Assembly (NCBI GenBank): GCA_025360005.1
Contig: JANYDA010000006.1
Coordinates: 146,837 to 210,836 of the forward strand
Direction of reading: 5' to 3'
Source: Fibrobacteria bacterium
Lineage (GTDB): Bacteria; Fibrobacterota; Fibrobacteria; UBA11236
DNA: 64,000 nucleotides
Numbering within the stretch: the first letter of the stretch is position 1; every line of letters begins with the position of its first letter. The notes below the pieces were generated by a model. That model saw only the letters and a program-made list of their open reading frames with translations, was not told the origin of the DNA and ran no database searches. The translations under genes were made by a program, and so were the position numbers. Of this stretch, positions 7,236 to 18,114 are shown one piece after another.

Positions 7236-9428
7236 ATGCGCTGGCAAAGGATTTCCACCGTCGTTTTGTGCGCCGCTTCCCTAGCCCCGGCCTGGGACGA
7301 ACGTACGCCCCATCCTTCCGATTCCTTGCCCGCCGTTTCGGATTCCTCCTCCCAAACCGGTTCGGCGAAAGCGGTCCCGGATACCTTTTCCAATCAGGCG
7401 GAAGCCAACCTGCCCGTGGTCCTGGAAATATGGAAGCATCGGGTGGATATCAATCACGGCGTGCATCCATGGAACCGCGAGCATGACGGCATGCGCGTTT
7501 GGCAGGAATGGATCGCCTTGCTGACCTTGGCGCGCCCGGCACCGCCGGAGGTCCGCAGGCGCACCGGGCTGGCCCTGCAGCGGTACGTGGTGGGCGCGGA
7601 TATCCGACCGTTGGGGTTCATCGGCACCAGCCTCCCCATGCCGGGATACGATGAAGGTGATTTCGACATGTCCCTGCTTAGTTGTTCCTCGTTGCTGGCC
7701 CTGTTCCAGGACGATAGGCTGCTTTTGACGGATGCGACCTTGCTCTACCTGGTGAAAAACGTGGTGCGTACCTGGGGGCAGACTCCCAAGGCCTATTTCG
7801 ATGTGATATTCGTCAGCGTTCCCGAAACCGAGAACCACCTGTTCATGACGGAATCCACCCGCTACCTCCTCAACCAATTGATCTGGGAAAACGGCCGGGC
7901 CTTGCCCCAAGTGGCCGCATTGCGGGATTCCCTGGTGCGCGCCGGGGTCGCGGTCGATAACGGCACGGGCACGCTGAAGCGCCTGCTCCTTAAGGTCATG
8001 CAACAGGCCATGCGCAAGGGATTCTTCGAATTCAACGCGCAAATCTACCAGCGCTTCACCGTCCATGCCCTCGACAACCTGTATTCCTTCGCCCACGACG
8101 GCGCCATCACGGACGGGGCCGGCTGCCTGCTCGACTACCTGTCCACCGTGTTCGCGTTCCAGAGCTTTGCCGGGGTCCGCTACGGCCCTTTCCGCCGCTC
8201 CTCGGAGGTATACGAGGACAGCAGCTTGATCGATAATGACGCGGCATGCAGTTTTTTCGCCTTGCAATCGGGAGCCTATCCCTGGAAGGGGCGGACGCGC
8301 GGGAGTTTCTGGCACCATCAAACCGCGCACTCCTCCATGGCTTTGTTCTCCGGAGTTCTCAAATACCGCGTTCCCGATCCCATTCTCCGTTTCATGCAGG
8401 AGCGGCCGGGCGAGTACCGGGCGGAAATCCGATCCGGCTACGCTGGCAACGGCTCCCGCGCCAAGCCCACGGAAGTGTACCAAGGGGGCGGGAATTACCT
8501 GCTCACCGGCGGCGGCCGGTACGAATCCTATTCCGGGCTTAACTTCCCGATGTACCAGTCCTGGTTGACCGATGCGCCGTGGGTGTACGATGTCATCACG
8601 CGCTCCGGTTCCCTGATCCTCGATCCCCGTAAGGACCGCCCTGCCGGATTGAAGGACATCCTGCATTTCCGCGGCTCGCAATGGCGCGCCAACAATCTGG
8701 CCATCCGCGGCGGCTTCCTCTATGGCTACTCCGCGACGGAGGTTTTCAATAGTCCCGAATGGCCCCAGGAGGCGCCCCCGGGTTGGCGCTGGGACGGGAA
8801 GACCTACCCAACGCGGGATTTCGATTTCCGTTTCCTGGATCGATCCGATGCCGGGGTCTATATCGTGCTCAGCAGGTTGCGGCCTTTGCATACCTATCTC
8901 AATTGGAGCTACCAGAAATTCCTGCGCGGCGGTATCGAGGTGGTGGACACGGGAAAGGTGGCTTCCCTGGAAAACCTGCGCGATTCTACCCTGGCGCATA
9001 ACTCGCCCAAAGCCCGTTGGCCATTGGGACCGCACCGTTATACCTACGTGGACATCGCGGGTACGGCCTTTCAATTGGATCCCCGTTACGACGGGGAAAG
9101 GGAAGGGATAATCAGAACGGTGCCGGCGTCGCCCAAGCCTGGCTCGGAGGTGCCGGCCATCCGATTGCCGTTTACCCGCGCCTGGATCGATGCGTCCGCG
9201 CAGGCCGGAGGCGGTCCGGCCTTGGCGGGTTTCCTGGGGGCAAGCCGGGCGGACCCGCCGCTGTTCACCGCCGAACTTTTTTCGCCCTGGAAGGGGAAGG
9301 CGGCGCTTTCCGACGGGCAGGGTAACATGTACGTATTCAATCCCGCCACGGGAGGCTATTGCCTTGCGGATTTCCGGGAGTGGTGGAATCCGATCCGGAA
9401 AATCCAAGCGCGCGCTCCGGCCCCGTAA
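7236..9428 (+). CDS. Large secreted protein of unknown function
   Basis: 730-residue protein, probably exported. The chosen ATG gives a short basic N-terminus and hydrophobic segment (MRWQRISTVVLCAASLAPAW); the frame stays open upstream but would lose this feature. The first half is rich in helices with Trp/Arg/Asp (LEIWKHRVDINHGVHPWNREHDGMRVW, then LLDYLSTVFAFQSF). The second half is beta-rich (GGNYLLTGGGRYESYSG, FRGSQWRANNLAIRGGFLYGYS). An alpha/alpha-toroid plus beta-sandwich plan, as in polysaccharide lyases and heparinase-like enzymes, would fit, but I see no lyase signature. Candidate catalytic residues include a His-His pair (FWHHQTAHSS). It is followed after 16 bases by a secreted propeller gene. 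Confidence 0.6.
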   Translation: MRWQRISTVVLCAASLAPAWDERTPHPSDSLPAVSDSSSQTGSAKAVPDTFSNQAEANLPVVLEIWKHRVDINHGVHPWNREHDGMRVWQEWIALLTLARPAPPEVRRRTGLALQRYVVGADIRPLGFIGTSLPMPGYDEGDFDMSLLSCSSLLALFQDDRLLLTDATLLYLVKNVVRTWGQTPKAYFDVIFVSVPETENHLFMTESTRYLLNQLIWENGRALPQVAALRDSLVRAGVAVDNGTGTLKRLLLKVMQQAMRKGFFEFNAQIYQRFTVHALDNLYSFAHDGAITDGAGCLLDYLSTVFAFQSFAGVRYGPFRRSSEVYEDSSLIDNDAACSFFALQSGAYPWKGRTRGSFWHHQTAHSSMALFSGVLKYRVPDPILRFMQERPGEYRAEIRSGYAGNGSRAKPTEVYQGGGNYLLTGGGRYESYSGLNFPMYQSWLTDAPWVYDVITRSGSLILDPRKDRPAGLKDILHFRGSQWRANNLAIRGGFLYGYSATEVFNSPEWPQEAPPGWRWDGKTYPTRDFDFRFLDRSDAGVYIVLSRLRPLHTYLNWSYQKFLRGGIEVVDTGKVASLENLRDSTLAHNSPKARWPLGPHRYTYVDIAGTAFQLDPRYDGEREGIIRTVPASPKPGSEVPAIRLPFTRAWIDASAQAGGGPALAGFLGASRADPPLFTAELFSPWKGKAALSDGQGNMYVFNPATGGYCLADFREWWNPIRKIQARAPAP

Positions 9429-9444
9429 GCTACATTAAAGGCAC

Positions 9445-10485
9445 ATGGCTATCTCCCGTCGGCAATCCCTTCTCCTGGCTTTCCCCGTATTTCCGCCCGC
9501 CCTGGCATTCCTGGCCCTGGTCCTGTCGGCTACTCCGCTCCGCGCCGAAAAGGAAAAGCAGGTCCGCTGGGTCCTGCAGGATTTGAGCCGGCTTCCCGAC
9601 CCGGAAGTGACGGCCATGGCCATCGACGATCAGGGCAACAAATGGTTCGCCACCAAGAAGGGCCTGGCGCGTCTGTCATTCCTGGACGATTGGCAGACTT
9701 TCACCGTGGAGAACACTTCCCATGGCCTGCCCTCCAACGCCGTGACCGCGCTGGCCATCGGCGAGAACCGGGAGCTTTGGGCCGCTACGGAAGGTGGCGT
9801 GGCTTGGTACGCGAACGGATCGTGGAAGGGTTTCACCAGCGAAAATACGTCGCAAGGCTTGCCGGACAACTACGTGACTTCGCTGGCCATCGGCAAGGAT
9901 GAAAGATGGTTCGGGACCAAAAGCGGTTTCGCCATGCTGCGCGGTACATTGTGGACCACCTACGGCGTCGATAGGATCTCCGGGCGCCTGCCGAATAAAA
10001 TGGTCACCGCCATCGCCGTCGATTCTTCCGGCAACAAATGGATCGGCACCATCGGCGGTCTGGTCAAGTTCTCGGGATCGAGCTGGAACCAGGTGACGCG
10101 CGAAAACACCAACGGAGGCCTCCCGCATAACAGTATCACCTGCCTCCGGGTGGCGGGCAATGGAACGCTCTGGGTGGGCACGCAGATGGGCATCGCCAAA
10201 TGGAGCGGCGGAGCGTGGACCTCCTATAAAGGGGTGCTCGGCATGGGCGAATTGGCCAACGAAAAAGTGTACGGGCTCTTCGTGGAACCGTCCGGATATT
10301 TGTGGGTTACCGGTAACGGGGGCGTGGCGGGGTTCGACGGCACCGCCTGGCGGCTCTACAACAAGAACAACACCACTTCCATCCAGACCCGCATCGTCTA
10401 TAGCGCCATGATCGGGAAGGACGGCGACGCCTGGTTCGGTTCCCAGCGCGGCATCGCGGAAATGGTCCCCGTCAACGAAGAGTGA
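9445..10485 (+). CDS. Secreted two-component-regulator-type beta-propeller protein
   Basis: 346-residue exported protein with a signal peptide (LLLAFPVFPPALAFLALVLSATPLRA). The rest is made of about seven 40-45-residue Reg_prop blades, each with the pattern vTaiaid..GnkWfgT..Gla.., for example VTAMAIDDQGNKWFATKKG, VTALAIGENRELWAATEGG and VTAIAVDSSGNKWIGTIGG. Such propellers form the sensor part of hybrid two-component systems or stand alone as binding scaffolds. No transmembrane, kinase or sorting domain follows, so this is a free propeller, probably periplasmic or surface-located. It lies 16 bases after the large secreted protein and likely shares its transcript. The ligand is unknown. Confidence 0.8.
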   Translation: MAISRRQSLLLAFPVFPPALAFLALVLSATPLRAEKEKQVRWVLQDLSRLPDPEVTAMAIDDQGNKWFATKKGLARLSFLDDWQTFTVENTSHGLPSNAVTALAIGENRELWAATEGGVAWYANGSWKGFTSENTSQGLPDNYVTSLAIGKDERWFGTKSGFAMLRGTLWTTYGVDRISGRLPNKMVTAIAVDSSGNKWIGTIGGLVKFSGSSWNQVTRENTNGGLPHNSITCLRVAGNGTLWVGTQMGIAKWSGGAWTSYKGVLGMGELANEKVYGLFVEPSGYLWVTGNGGVAGFDGTAWRLYNKNNTTSIQTRIVYSAMIGKDGDAWFGSQRGIAEMVPVNEE

Positions 10486-10521
10486 GCCTCCCCAGGCCAT
10501 TCGGCGCCGAACCGGCTTTAG

Positions 10522-10542
10522 GGCCGGAACCGGGTTCCGGCC
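10522..10542. terminator. GC-rich hairpin between convergent genes
   Basis: Perfect palindrome with 10-base arms (GGCCGGAACC / GGTTCCGGCC) around one G, midway in the 73-base gap between two converging genes. It has no T-tract on either side. It is a bidirectional terminator or transcript-end stabiliser candidate. Confidence 0.4.
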
Positions 10543-10558
10543 GCGCGCCGGGAAAATA

Positions 10559-11614
10559 TCACTCCACCGAGAAATAGTTGTAGGCCATGGACTGGGAGCC
10601 ATTCAACGTGCCCAGGCCCTTATAGGTCAGGATTTCCCCGCCCATAAAACTCTTGATGGCCATTTTGGCGAAACCGCTGAACTCATGCAGGGTGGATTGT
10701 TGCAAGCGATCTTCGCTCCTTTGCAGCATGGCCTTGATCCCGTCCTGGTATTGGATTTCCAGCTGGGTGGGAATGCTCGCGCCCATGGCCTTGGCGCTGC
10801 TGACCACTTTGAGGCCCATGGGTTTGAGCAAGGTGAAGCCGCCGCCCGCGTAGCGCAATCCGTACCCGATCGGGCGCGGATCGAACCGCCCCACGGGAGC
10901 CATTACGTAGCCGACCTCCACGGGCCCGGCTTGGGTCACATAGCGGAATCCCGCGCCCACCAGATCCGGCGCCAAATCGGTTTGATAAGTATGATCCATA
11001 TACGCGCGGCCCTTGATTTCCAGGGTGTCCTGGTTGATGGCCAGCTTGCCGCTCACTTTGGCGCCGGGGATATGGATGAAGATCCCCACCGCGTCCGTAT
11101 TCCCGAACTTGAACATGCCGTCGCCCCAGACCTTGCCGGGCAGGATCTCGCTGAAATCCAGATCGAGGTAATATCCCATGTCCCTCTTGTTGGTGGCGAA
11201 ATGGACGCGGTGGGCCTCCGGAAGCTTTCCCGAGAACCAGATTTTCTCATGCACGCGCAAAGATTGGTTTGAGTCGGCGAATTCGAAATTTTTCTTGTCA
11301 TACTCGCGGGCCACGGAATAATTCTTCCCCTTGAATCCCATGATGGTCAAATCCGCGCCGCAGACGGGCGCCTTGAAGGAACCCAGATTGACGCGGGAGA
11401 AATTGAGCACCGCCTGGATGTTTCCATCCAGGAAGAAGTGGTAGGTCCAGAATTCATTGTAGGTCTTGCTGGAACTGGGATGGGGCTTCAGATCCGTAAG
11501 CACGGCCGAGCGGAGATCGCCGGTGGGCATTTGGATATGATCGGCGGCAGGGACGGAGAAGGCCGCAGCCAAGGCCAGGGCGGAAAGGGAGAAAAAATGG
11601 ACTGGGTTGCGCAT
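10559..11614 (-). CDS. Exported lipocalin-like (AttH/CrtC/Svf1-type) protein
   Basis: 351-residue exported protein. The ATG used here gives a clear signal peptide (MRNPVHFFSLSALALAAAFSVPAADH); an upstream ATG would add 19 residues before it and has no good ribosome-binding site. The mature part looks all-beta, with alternating strands such as TYHFFLDGNIQAVLNFSRVNLG, EIKGRAYMDHTYQTDLAPDL and GFRYVTQAGPVEVGYVM. The YMDHTYQ segment resembles the DH-containing core of the AttH/CrtC/Svf1 tandem lipocalin superfamily, which binds or hydrates lipophilic molecules. The assignment rests on a weak pattern. It is monocistronic and converges on the propeller gene. Confidence 0.5.
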   Translation of the reverse strand: MRNPVHFFSLSALALAAAFSVPAADHIQMPTGDLRSAVLTDLKPHPSSSKTYNEFWTYHFFLDGNIQAVLNFSRVNLGSFKAPVCGADLTIMGFKGKNYSVAREYDKKNFEFADSNQSLRVHEKIWFSGKLPEAHRVHFATNKRDMGYYLDLDFSEILPGKVWGDGMFKFGNTDAVGIFIHIPGAKVSGKLAINQDTLEIKGRAYMDHTYQTDLAPDLVGAGFRYVTQAGPVEVGYVMAPVGRFDPRPIGYGLRYAGGGFTLLKPMGLKVVSSAKAMGASIPTQLEIQYQDGIKAMLQRSEDRLQQSTLHEFSGFAKMAIKSFMGGEILTYKGLGTLNGSQSMAYNYFSVE

Positions 11615-11887
11615 CGTGATAGGTGGCCTCGCTGGATTGTAATGATACAAGGGTGCCGGCATCGTTTCCATCGATTCGATGTTTCTTGTCCCCTAAAAAG
11701 ATAAATAAATGTCGATTGGCCGGATTGGGCCATGTTCGCCGGATAAAAATCCAAATGAAAAGTGCAAAATTCGAAATTCAAACCGACCCTGATTCAATGC
11801 GGGGGTGAAGCTGGATCTCCAGACAGGATCTGCCCTGTTCTCCTCTTCAACGCTTCCCTTCGATTCCGCGCTTTTGCATTTCGGCTT
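11615..11887. other. Intergenic region with AT-rich stretch
   Basis: 273 bases between two minus-strand genes. It contains an AT-rich patch (11690-11785) with AAAATCCAAATGAAAAG and GCAAAATTCGAAATTCAAA. This is similar in style, though not identical, to the AT-rich repeats at 20165-20316 and 23254-23317. I see no RNA gene or convincing ORF here. Confidence 0.4.
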
Positions 11888-14068
<2,181 letters not shown>

Positions 14069-14090
14069 CGAATTAAATCCGGAGGGTTCC

Positions 14091-14591
14091 TTGGCTGGCT
14101 ATTCACCGCGCAGCCTGGCCGATAAGCTGGGGATCAAGGAGGGTCATAAAGCCCTATTGGTCCTGGTCCCTCCGCATTATGAAAAGACCCTGGGACCATT
14201 GCCCGGGGTCTTTCCCGTTTATGTTGTCAGCCTGGCGCAGGCCAGGGCCAAATCCCTCGGCAAGCGGGCTCCCTTCAATTTCATCCAGTGTTTTTGCGGT
14301 TCGGAATCGGAATTGGAAATGCTTTTCCCCGTGCTGAAAGGCTTGCTGGCCGCCGATGGCATGCTGTGGGTTTGCTGGCGCAAGAAAACCAAAGGGCCTT
14401 TGCGGGCAAATGCGGTAAAAGGCGCGGGCGCGAAAACCGCGGGGGAACCGGCCGGAACCTTTTCCCTGGGGGAAAACCAGGTCCGCGAATTGGGTTTGTC
14501 CAGCGGCCTCGTGGACGTGAAAGTATGCGCCGTGGACGATACCTGGTCCGGCCTGAAATTCATGTTCCGCCGCAGGGACCGCCCCAAATAA
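14091..14591 (+). CDS. DUF3052-family protein
   Basis: 166-residue cytoplasmic protein of the DUF3052 family, function unknown. The family pattern is clear: AGYSPRSLADKLGIKEGHKALLV at the N-terminus, an aspartate-poor Rossmann-like middle (FNFIQCFCGSESELEMLFPVLKGLLAADGMLWVCW) and the signature GLVDVKVCAVDDTWSGLKFMFR at the end. The start is a TTG with a strong GGAGGG site four bases upstream. A lysine/alanine-rich insert (KTKGPLRANAVKGAGAKTAG) sits before the last domain. It lies downstream of enolase and 29 bases before the O-methyltransferase, so it may share that transcript. Confidence 0.85.
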   Translation: MAGYSPRSLADKLGIKEGHKALLVLVPPHYEKTLGPLPGVFPVYVVSLAQARAKSLGKRAPFNFIQCFCGSESELEMLFPVLKGLLAADGMLWVCWRKKTKGPLRANAVKGAGAKTAGEPAGTFSLGENQVRELGLSSGLVDVKVCAVDDTWSGLKFMFRRRDRPK

Positions 14592-14620
14592 CCAACGACA
14601 GCAAGCGCAGGGAGTGAAAC

Positions 14621-15253
14621 ATGAATTTCATCGACCAGGATGTGGAGCGATACGCGTTCGATCATACTTCGCCGGAGCCGGAGCTTCTGCAACGCCTTTT
14701 CCGGGAAACCCAGGAGAAGATGCAGATGCCGCAAATGCTTACGGGCCGGCTCGAAGGGCGCGCCCTCAAGATGCTGGCCCAGATTATCGGCGCCAAGCGC
14801 GTGCTGGAAATAGGTACCTTCACGGGCTACTCCGCGCTCTCGATGGCGGAAGGGATGACCGAGGACGGTAAGGTGATCACCTGCGAAATCGAAAAGTCCC
14901 ACGCTGCCATGGCCCAGCGCTATTTCGATGCCAGTCCGCACGGAAGAAAGATCGAAATCCGCCTGGGACCGGCCCTGGCCACCTTGGCCGGCTTGACGGA
15001 ATTCTTCGATCTGGCCTTCATCGATGCGGACAAGGAGAATTATCCGGCCTACTACGAACGGAGCGTGGAGCTGGTCCGGCCCGGAGGTTTGATCCTGGTG
15101 GACAACACTTTGTGGTCGGGACTGGTATTGAAACCGCATGACCGTGAAACGGTGGCCATCGATGCGGTTAACAAACGCATAATCTGCGATGAACGGGTCG
15201 AGAACGTATTGCTTACCGTGCGGGACGGATTGCAGATGGTACGCAAAAAATAA
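14621..15253 (+). CDS. Class I SAM-dependent O-methyltransferase (caffeoyl-CoA type)
   Basis: 210-residue methyltransferase of the Methyltransf_3 family (catechol / caffeoyl-CoA O-methyltransferase-like), which uses S-adenosylmethionine and a divalent metal. SAM motif I is VLEIGTFTGYSALSMAEGM. The metal-binding motif is FDLAFIDADKENYPAYYE, with DADKENY as in metal-dependent members. GGLILVDNTLWSGLV follows, where the Asp and Asn complete the metal site. The substrate is probably a small catechol-like molecule but cannot be read from the sequence. The ribosome-binding site is AGGGAG. It converges on the lipoprotein gene at 15289. Confidence 0.9.
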   Translation: MNFIDQDVERYAFDHTSPEPELLQRLFRETQEKMQMPQMLTGRLEGRALKMLAQIIGAKRVLEIGTFTGYSALSMAEGMTEDGKVITCEIEKSHAAMAQRYFDASPHGRKIEIRLGPALATLAGLTEFFDLAFIDADKENYPAYYERSVELVRPGGLILVDNTLWSGLVLKPHDRETVAIDAVNKRIICDERVENVLLTVRDGLQMVRKK

Positions 15254-15288
15254 GCGGTGAGCGGACGCGCAGCCATGCGCGCGCCGGC

Positions 15289-16122
15289 CTATTCGTGCTT
15301 ATCGTGGATGCTCCCCGAGGCCTTTACGGCTTCCTTGATCGAGCTCTCCAGCCCAAGGCATGCATTGTCCTGGTCCATGGCCAGGTTCCCGAGCGTGTCC
15401 AGCAAGATGCTTCCGTCATCCAGGCATTTGGTGATGTCCGCTTGGCCCAGCCATTGATCCACGTTCAGCAGGACTATCAGCTTGTTCAGGCCCTGCGCGG
15501 ATACGCCCACGCCTGCCGTGGATTCGAAGCGGGCATCTTCATTGAAGTCCAGCGCCAGGCTGAAGGTCCGGCCGCTTTTTCCGGCATAGGCGAATTCGCC
15601 TTTGATGATCATGCTGTGCCCGGCCAATCCCGGATAGGACGGCTGCGAGTCGTTTTCCGGCGCTTCCAGCCGCACCTGGATGCTTTTGTAATCGCCGACG
15701 GGAATCCGGAATACTCCCGGATCGGGTTGCCATGCGCCCGACATAAGATCCGCAACGAATGGCCCCGTGATTTCCACCTCATCGGCCTGGCAGGCGGTTT
15801 CATCCGCGCTGGAACAGCCGAGACCATCGGGAAGCTTCAGTTTAACTTTCCCGATATTCGCGTAGCCGGAGCGGATGGTGAATACGGTTCCGCCCGCGTC
15901 CGTAACGGAGAAACTTCCATCGGGATTCCGGGGCTGGGTGGCGCCCCGTTTCGCCAGGGCTTCTGTTCCGGACGCGGCCTGCATGGAGACGGTTACCGAG
16001 CCCTTGGTGGGATTGCCTACGCCGGTCCCGCCCGCGACTCTTTCCCCAATGCAAGCGGAAAGCCAGAGGGAGGCGAAGACGCCGAGCAGGGAAAGGGTTG
16101 GAATCATGCGCCGCTCACTCAT
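15289..16122 (-). CDS. DUF4382-like lipoprotein
   Basis: 277-residue lipoprotein. The N-terminus has a signal peptide ending in the lipobox LSAC (SLLGVFASLWLSACIG), so the mature protein is lipidated on Cys and placed in the outer or inner membrane. The domain FTIRSGYANIGKVKLKL ... EITGPFVADLMSGAWQPDPGVFRIPVGDYKSIQVRLE matches the DUF4382 pattern (a strand describing the variable, then an ipaG.Y..i.l.l strand). The start overlaps the TIGR02147 gene by eight bases; an ATG three codons earlier is possible. It is a clear paralogue of the lipoprotein at 17011-17910 on the other side of the TIGR02147 gene. Function unknown. Confidence 0.75.
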   Translation of the reverse strand: MSERRMIPTLSLLGVFASLWLSACIGERVAGGTGVGNPTKGSVTVSMQAASGTEALAKRGATQPRNPDGSFSVTDAGGTVFTIRSGYANIGKVKLKLPDGLGCSSADETACQADEVEITGPFVADLMSGAWQPDPGVFRIPVGDYKSIQVRLEAPENDSQPSYPGLAGHSMIIKGEFAYAGKSGRTFSLALDFNEDARFESTAGVGVSAQGLNKLIVLLNVDQWLGQADITKCLDDGSILLDTLGNLAMDQDNACLGLESSIKEAVKASGSIHDKHE

Positions 16123-16960
16123 CTTTTCCATCCTTCATTTCGGCCAGCGGAAATACCTGCATGTTAACCTGGTAGATCTCCTCGACAGCGCCGTCGGTTT
16201 CCGACAGCGCCAGGATCTCGCGCCACAATCCCTCGATCTTGGCTTTTATTTCCCGGTACCTTGAACTGGGGACGCCCAGCGTCACGGATCGCAAATCGCG
16301 GGCGTGGGAAGGGAATCCCTCGATTGAGTCGGCCGCCAGCTTCAATACGGTCCGATGGTAATTGGCCACCGCCAGCGATTCGATTTCCGCCGGGGTGCTG
16401 ATCTGGATTTCGGTTTGGGTCCATTTTCCCGTCGCCGGATCCGATTTGATCATCCCCAGCTTGCCCAGTAGTTGGATGGATTTCTCCACTTGCGATACGG
16501 TGACCTTGGGCCGCAGCCTTAAGGCTATCCAGGCGGGGTCGCCCTTGTAATCCTTGTGCACCAGCATTTCCCTGACCGCGGGATGATACCATTGATCCAG
16601 GTATTCAAATTGGCCCCTCTCGATGGGCCGGGCTTCCGCGAACTTGCGCGATCGCAGCATCCGCTGGTAATGGAAATTCTTTTCTTCGAATCCTACCGCC
16701 TGATCGAACGCGACCATGTTGGCGAAGAATTCGGATTCCTGTTTATTCAGTCCCAGGGCGCGGATTGTGCCCGGCAGGCTGGCGGGGGAAAGGTTGCGCT
16801 TTCCGGAGATCACCAGTTGCAGGAAGTTGGGAGAGCTGTAGCCCGCCTCTTTGGCGAAGGCGCGGAAAGAGGCTTTCCTATCCTTCGCTTGCATCGCTTC
16901 CCGGGCGTCGCGCAGGTATTTGCGGTAATCCAGGTATGCGAACAGGTCGGGCGATGTCAT
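16115..16960 (-). CDS. TIGR02147-family protein
   Basis: 281-residue cytoplasmic protein of the TIGR02147 family, best known as a large paralogous group in Fibrobacter succinogenes. Typical features are the start PDLFAYLDYRKYLRDAREAMQ, FRAFAKEAGYSSPNFLQLVISGKRNLS (a helix-turn-helix-like segment), LGLNKQESEFFANMVAFDQA and the ERGQFEYLDQWYHPAVREML linker, followed by a winged-helix-like region (VTVSQVEKSIQLLGKLGMIK). The family is thought to be regulatory, but no member has a proven role that I know of. It sits between two DUF4382-like lipoproteins: 50 bases after one and overlapping the other. This suggests local control of envelope protein expression. Confidence 0.9.
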   Translation of the reverse strand: MTSPDLFAYLDYRKYLRDAREAMQAKDRKASFRAFAKEAGYSSPNFLQLVISGKRNLSPASLPGTIRALGLNKQESEFFANMVAFDQAVGFEEKNFHYQRMLRSRKFAEARPIERGQFEYLDQWYHPAVREMLVHKDYKGDPAWIALRLRPKVTVSQVEKSIQLLGKLGMIKSDPATGKWTQTEIQISTPAEIESLAVANYHRTVLKLAADSIEGFPSHARDLRSVTLGVPSSRYREIKAKIEGLWREILALSETDGAVEEIYQVNMQVFPLAEMKDGKDE

Positions 16961-17010
16961 ATACTTTCGCTTTGAAAATAACCGGTTGGAGTCCCGCCGT
17001 CATGGGCGCG

Positions 17011-17910
17011 CTATTTGCCTTTTCCGGAATCGGCCTCTGGGGCGCCTTTGCCGCCGTCGGTTTCCGGTTCGTCCTTTTCGTCCGCTTGGCAGGATTTCTT
17101 GAAGCTATCCTTGAGGATGTGTTCCGCGTCCAGGCATTTGCCCATCGCGGAGCTTTCGGAAACGACGATTTCCCGTCCCGCCGCCGTGGTATCCGAGGCC
17201 AGGCATCCCGAAACGTCCAGCTTGGCAAGCCAATCCCCGGCGTTGATGGCCACTAGAATGGTGTGGATGCCTGAGCCATCCAGCGTTATCCCGGCCTTGC
17301 TCTTGATCTTGAGATCCTCATGCAAGCGCAGGTCCAGGGAAAAGGGCCGGCTGGTTCCGTCGGGTCGGGTGAGCGTCCCTTTGGCGATCAAGGTGCTTCC
17401 GTTGAGGGCCGACGTATCGCCAAGGTTACCATGGTCCAGGCGCAGTTTGATTTCGGAATAGGATCCGGCGGGAACGGTCATGGGAGCGATTTCCGGCGAA
17501 GAGGTACCGTTGATCAGATCTACGATGAATGGTCCCTTAAGGTTCAGATCTTGCCCCTCGTCGCACTCCGGAGCTTCGATCTCGGTGGAATCGCCTTCCT
17601 TAGCCAGCATTACCTTATTACCGGATGAGTCGCAACCCGTTTGGATGTCATCCGACCCTTCCTCCGATTCCAGTTTGATGCTCTTTACATAAAGGTGCGC
17701 CTCGGTCACCGTAAATGTGCTTCCGGATGCGTCGGAAAGCTGCAAGCCTCCCGCGGCTGCGGACTTGGCCAATGTCGAGGCGGCGGCAGTGGCTTGGAAT
17801 TGGAATTTGGCGGTTGCGTTGGCCTGCGAATCCGGGCTTTGGAACAAGCAGGCGGAAAAAAGTGTGGCTGCCCCGGCGGCGGTCAGGATCAATACGTTTC
17901 GGTTTTTCAT
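17011..17910 (-). CDS. DUF4382-like lipoprotein, first gene of the cassette
   Basis: 299-residue lipoprotein. The ATG chosen has an excellent GGGAGG site five bases upstream and starts a signal peptide (MKNRNVLILTAAGAATLFSACLF) with lipobox FSAC. The domain has FTVTEAHLYVKSIKLES, then DLNLKGPFIVDLINGTSSPEIAPMTVPAGSYSEIKLRLDHG, a DUF4382-type pattern shared with the gene at 15289. The C-terminus ends in an acidic, Gly-rich tail (ETDGGKGAPEADSGKGK). It is transcribed first in the three-gene cassette, from an AT-rich upstream region. Cys residues at the end (DVSGCLAS, GKCLDAE, KKSCQAD) may form disulfides. Function unknown. Confidence 0.75.
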   Translation of the reverse strand: MKNRNVLILTAAGAATLFSACLFQSPDSQANATAKFQFQATAAASTLAKSAAAGGLQLSDASGSTFTVTEAHLYVKSIKLESEEGSDDIQTGCDSSGNKVMLAKEGDSTEIEAPECDEGQDLNLKGPFIVDLINGTSSPEIAPMTVPAGSYSEIKLRLDHGNLGDTSALNGSTLIAKGTLTRPDGTSRPFSLDLRLHEDLKIKSKAGITLDGSGIHTILVAINAGDWLAKLDVSGCLASDTTAAGREIVVSESSAMGKCLDAEHILKDSFKKSCQADEKDEPETDGGKGAPEADSGKGK

Positions 17911-18068
17911 GGTATCCTCCCGGCGGAAATGTTGGATCCGCCCGATGATCCGAAGATACCCCATTCTGAATTTAAAATACAGATAAAAATAAAAATATTT
18001 TTGAATAAAATTCATTTATTCGGATTGTATTTTACATAATCAATTGATTTTAAAGGAGTTACAAAGTG
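17911..18068 (-). promoter_or_regulatory. AT-rich upstream region of the lipoprotein cassette
   Basis: Strikingly AT-rich stretch between the parC terminator and the first lipoprotein gene. It contains a perfect 12-base palindrome AATCAATTGATT at 18037-18048. Reading the minus strand, TTGATT lies 17 bases before AATAAA, a weak promoter-like pair. It probably holds the promoter, and perhaps the operator, of the cassette. Confidence 0.35.
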
Positions 18069-18114
18069 CAAAAAAATCAAAATAAAAAAGGTGAACTATT
18101 TTTAAGTTCACCTT
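18069..18114 (-). terminator. Rho-independent terminator of parC
   Basis: Perfect 10-base stem (AAGGTGAACT / AGTTCACCTT, 7-base loop) at 18088-18114. On the minus strand it is followed directly by TTTTTTATTTTGATTTTTTT. It lies 28 bases beyond the parC stop codon. Confidence 0.9.

Noticed and set aside
7281..9407. Long minus-strand open frame (about 700 codons) opposite the secreted protein gene
   Set aside because: Shadow of the codon use of the plus-strand gene: Arg/Gly/Gln-rich composition, no domain, and the plus frame has a signal peptide and ordered sequence.
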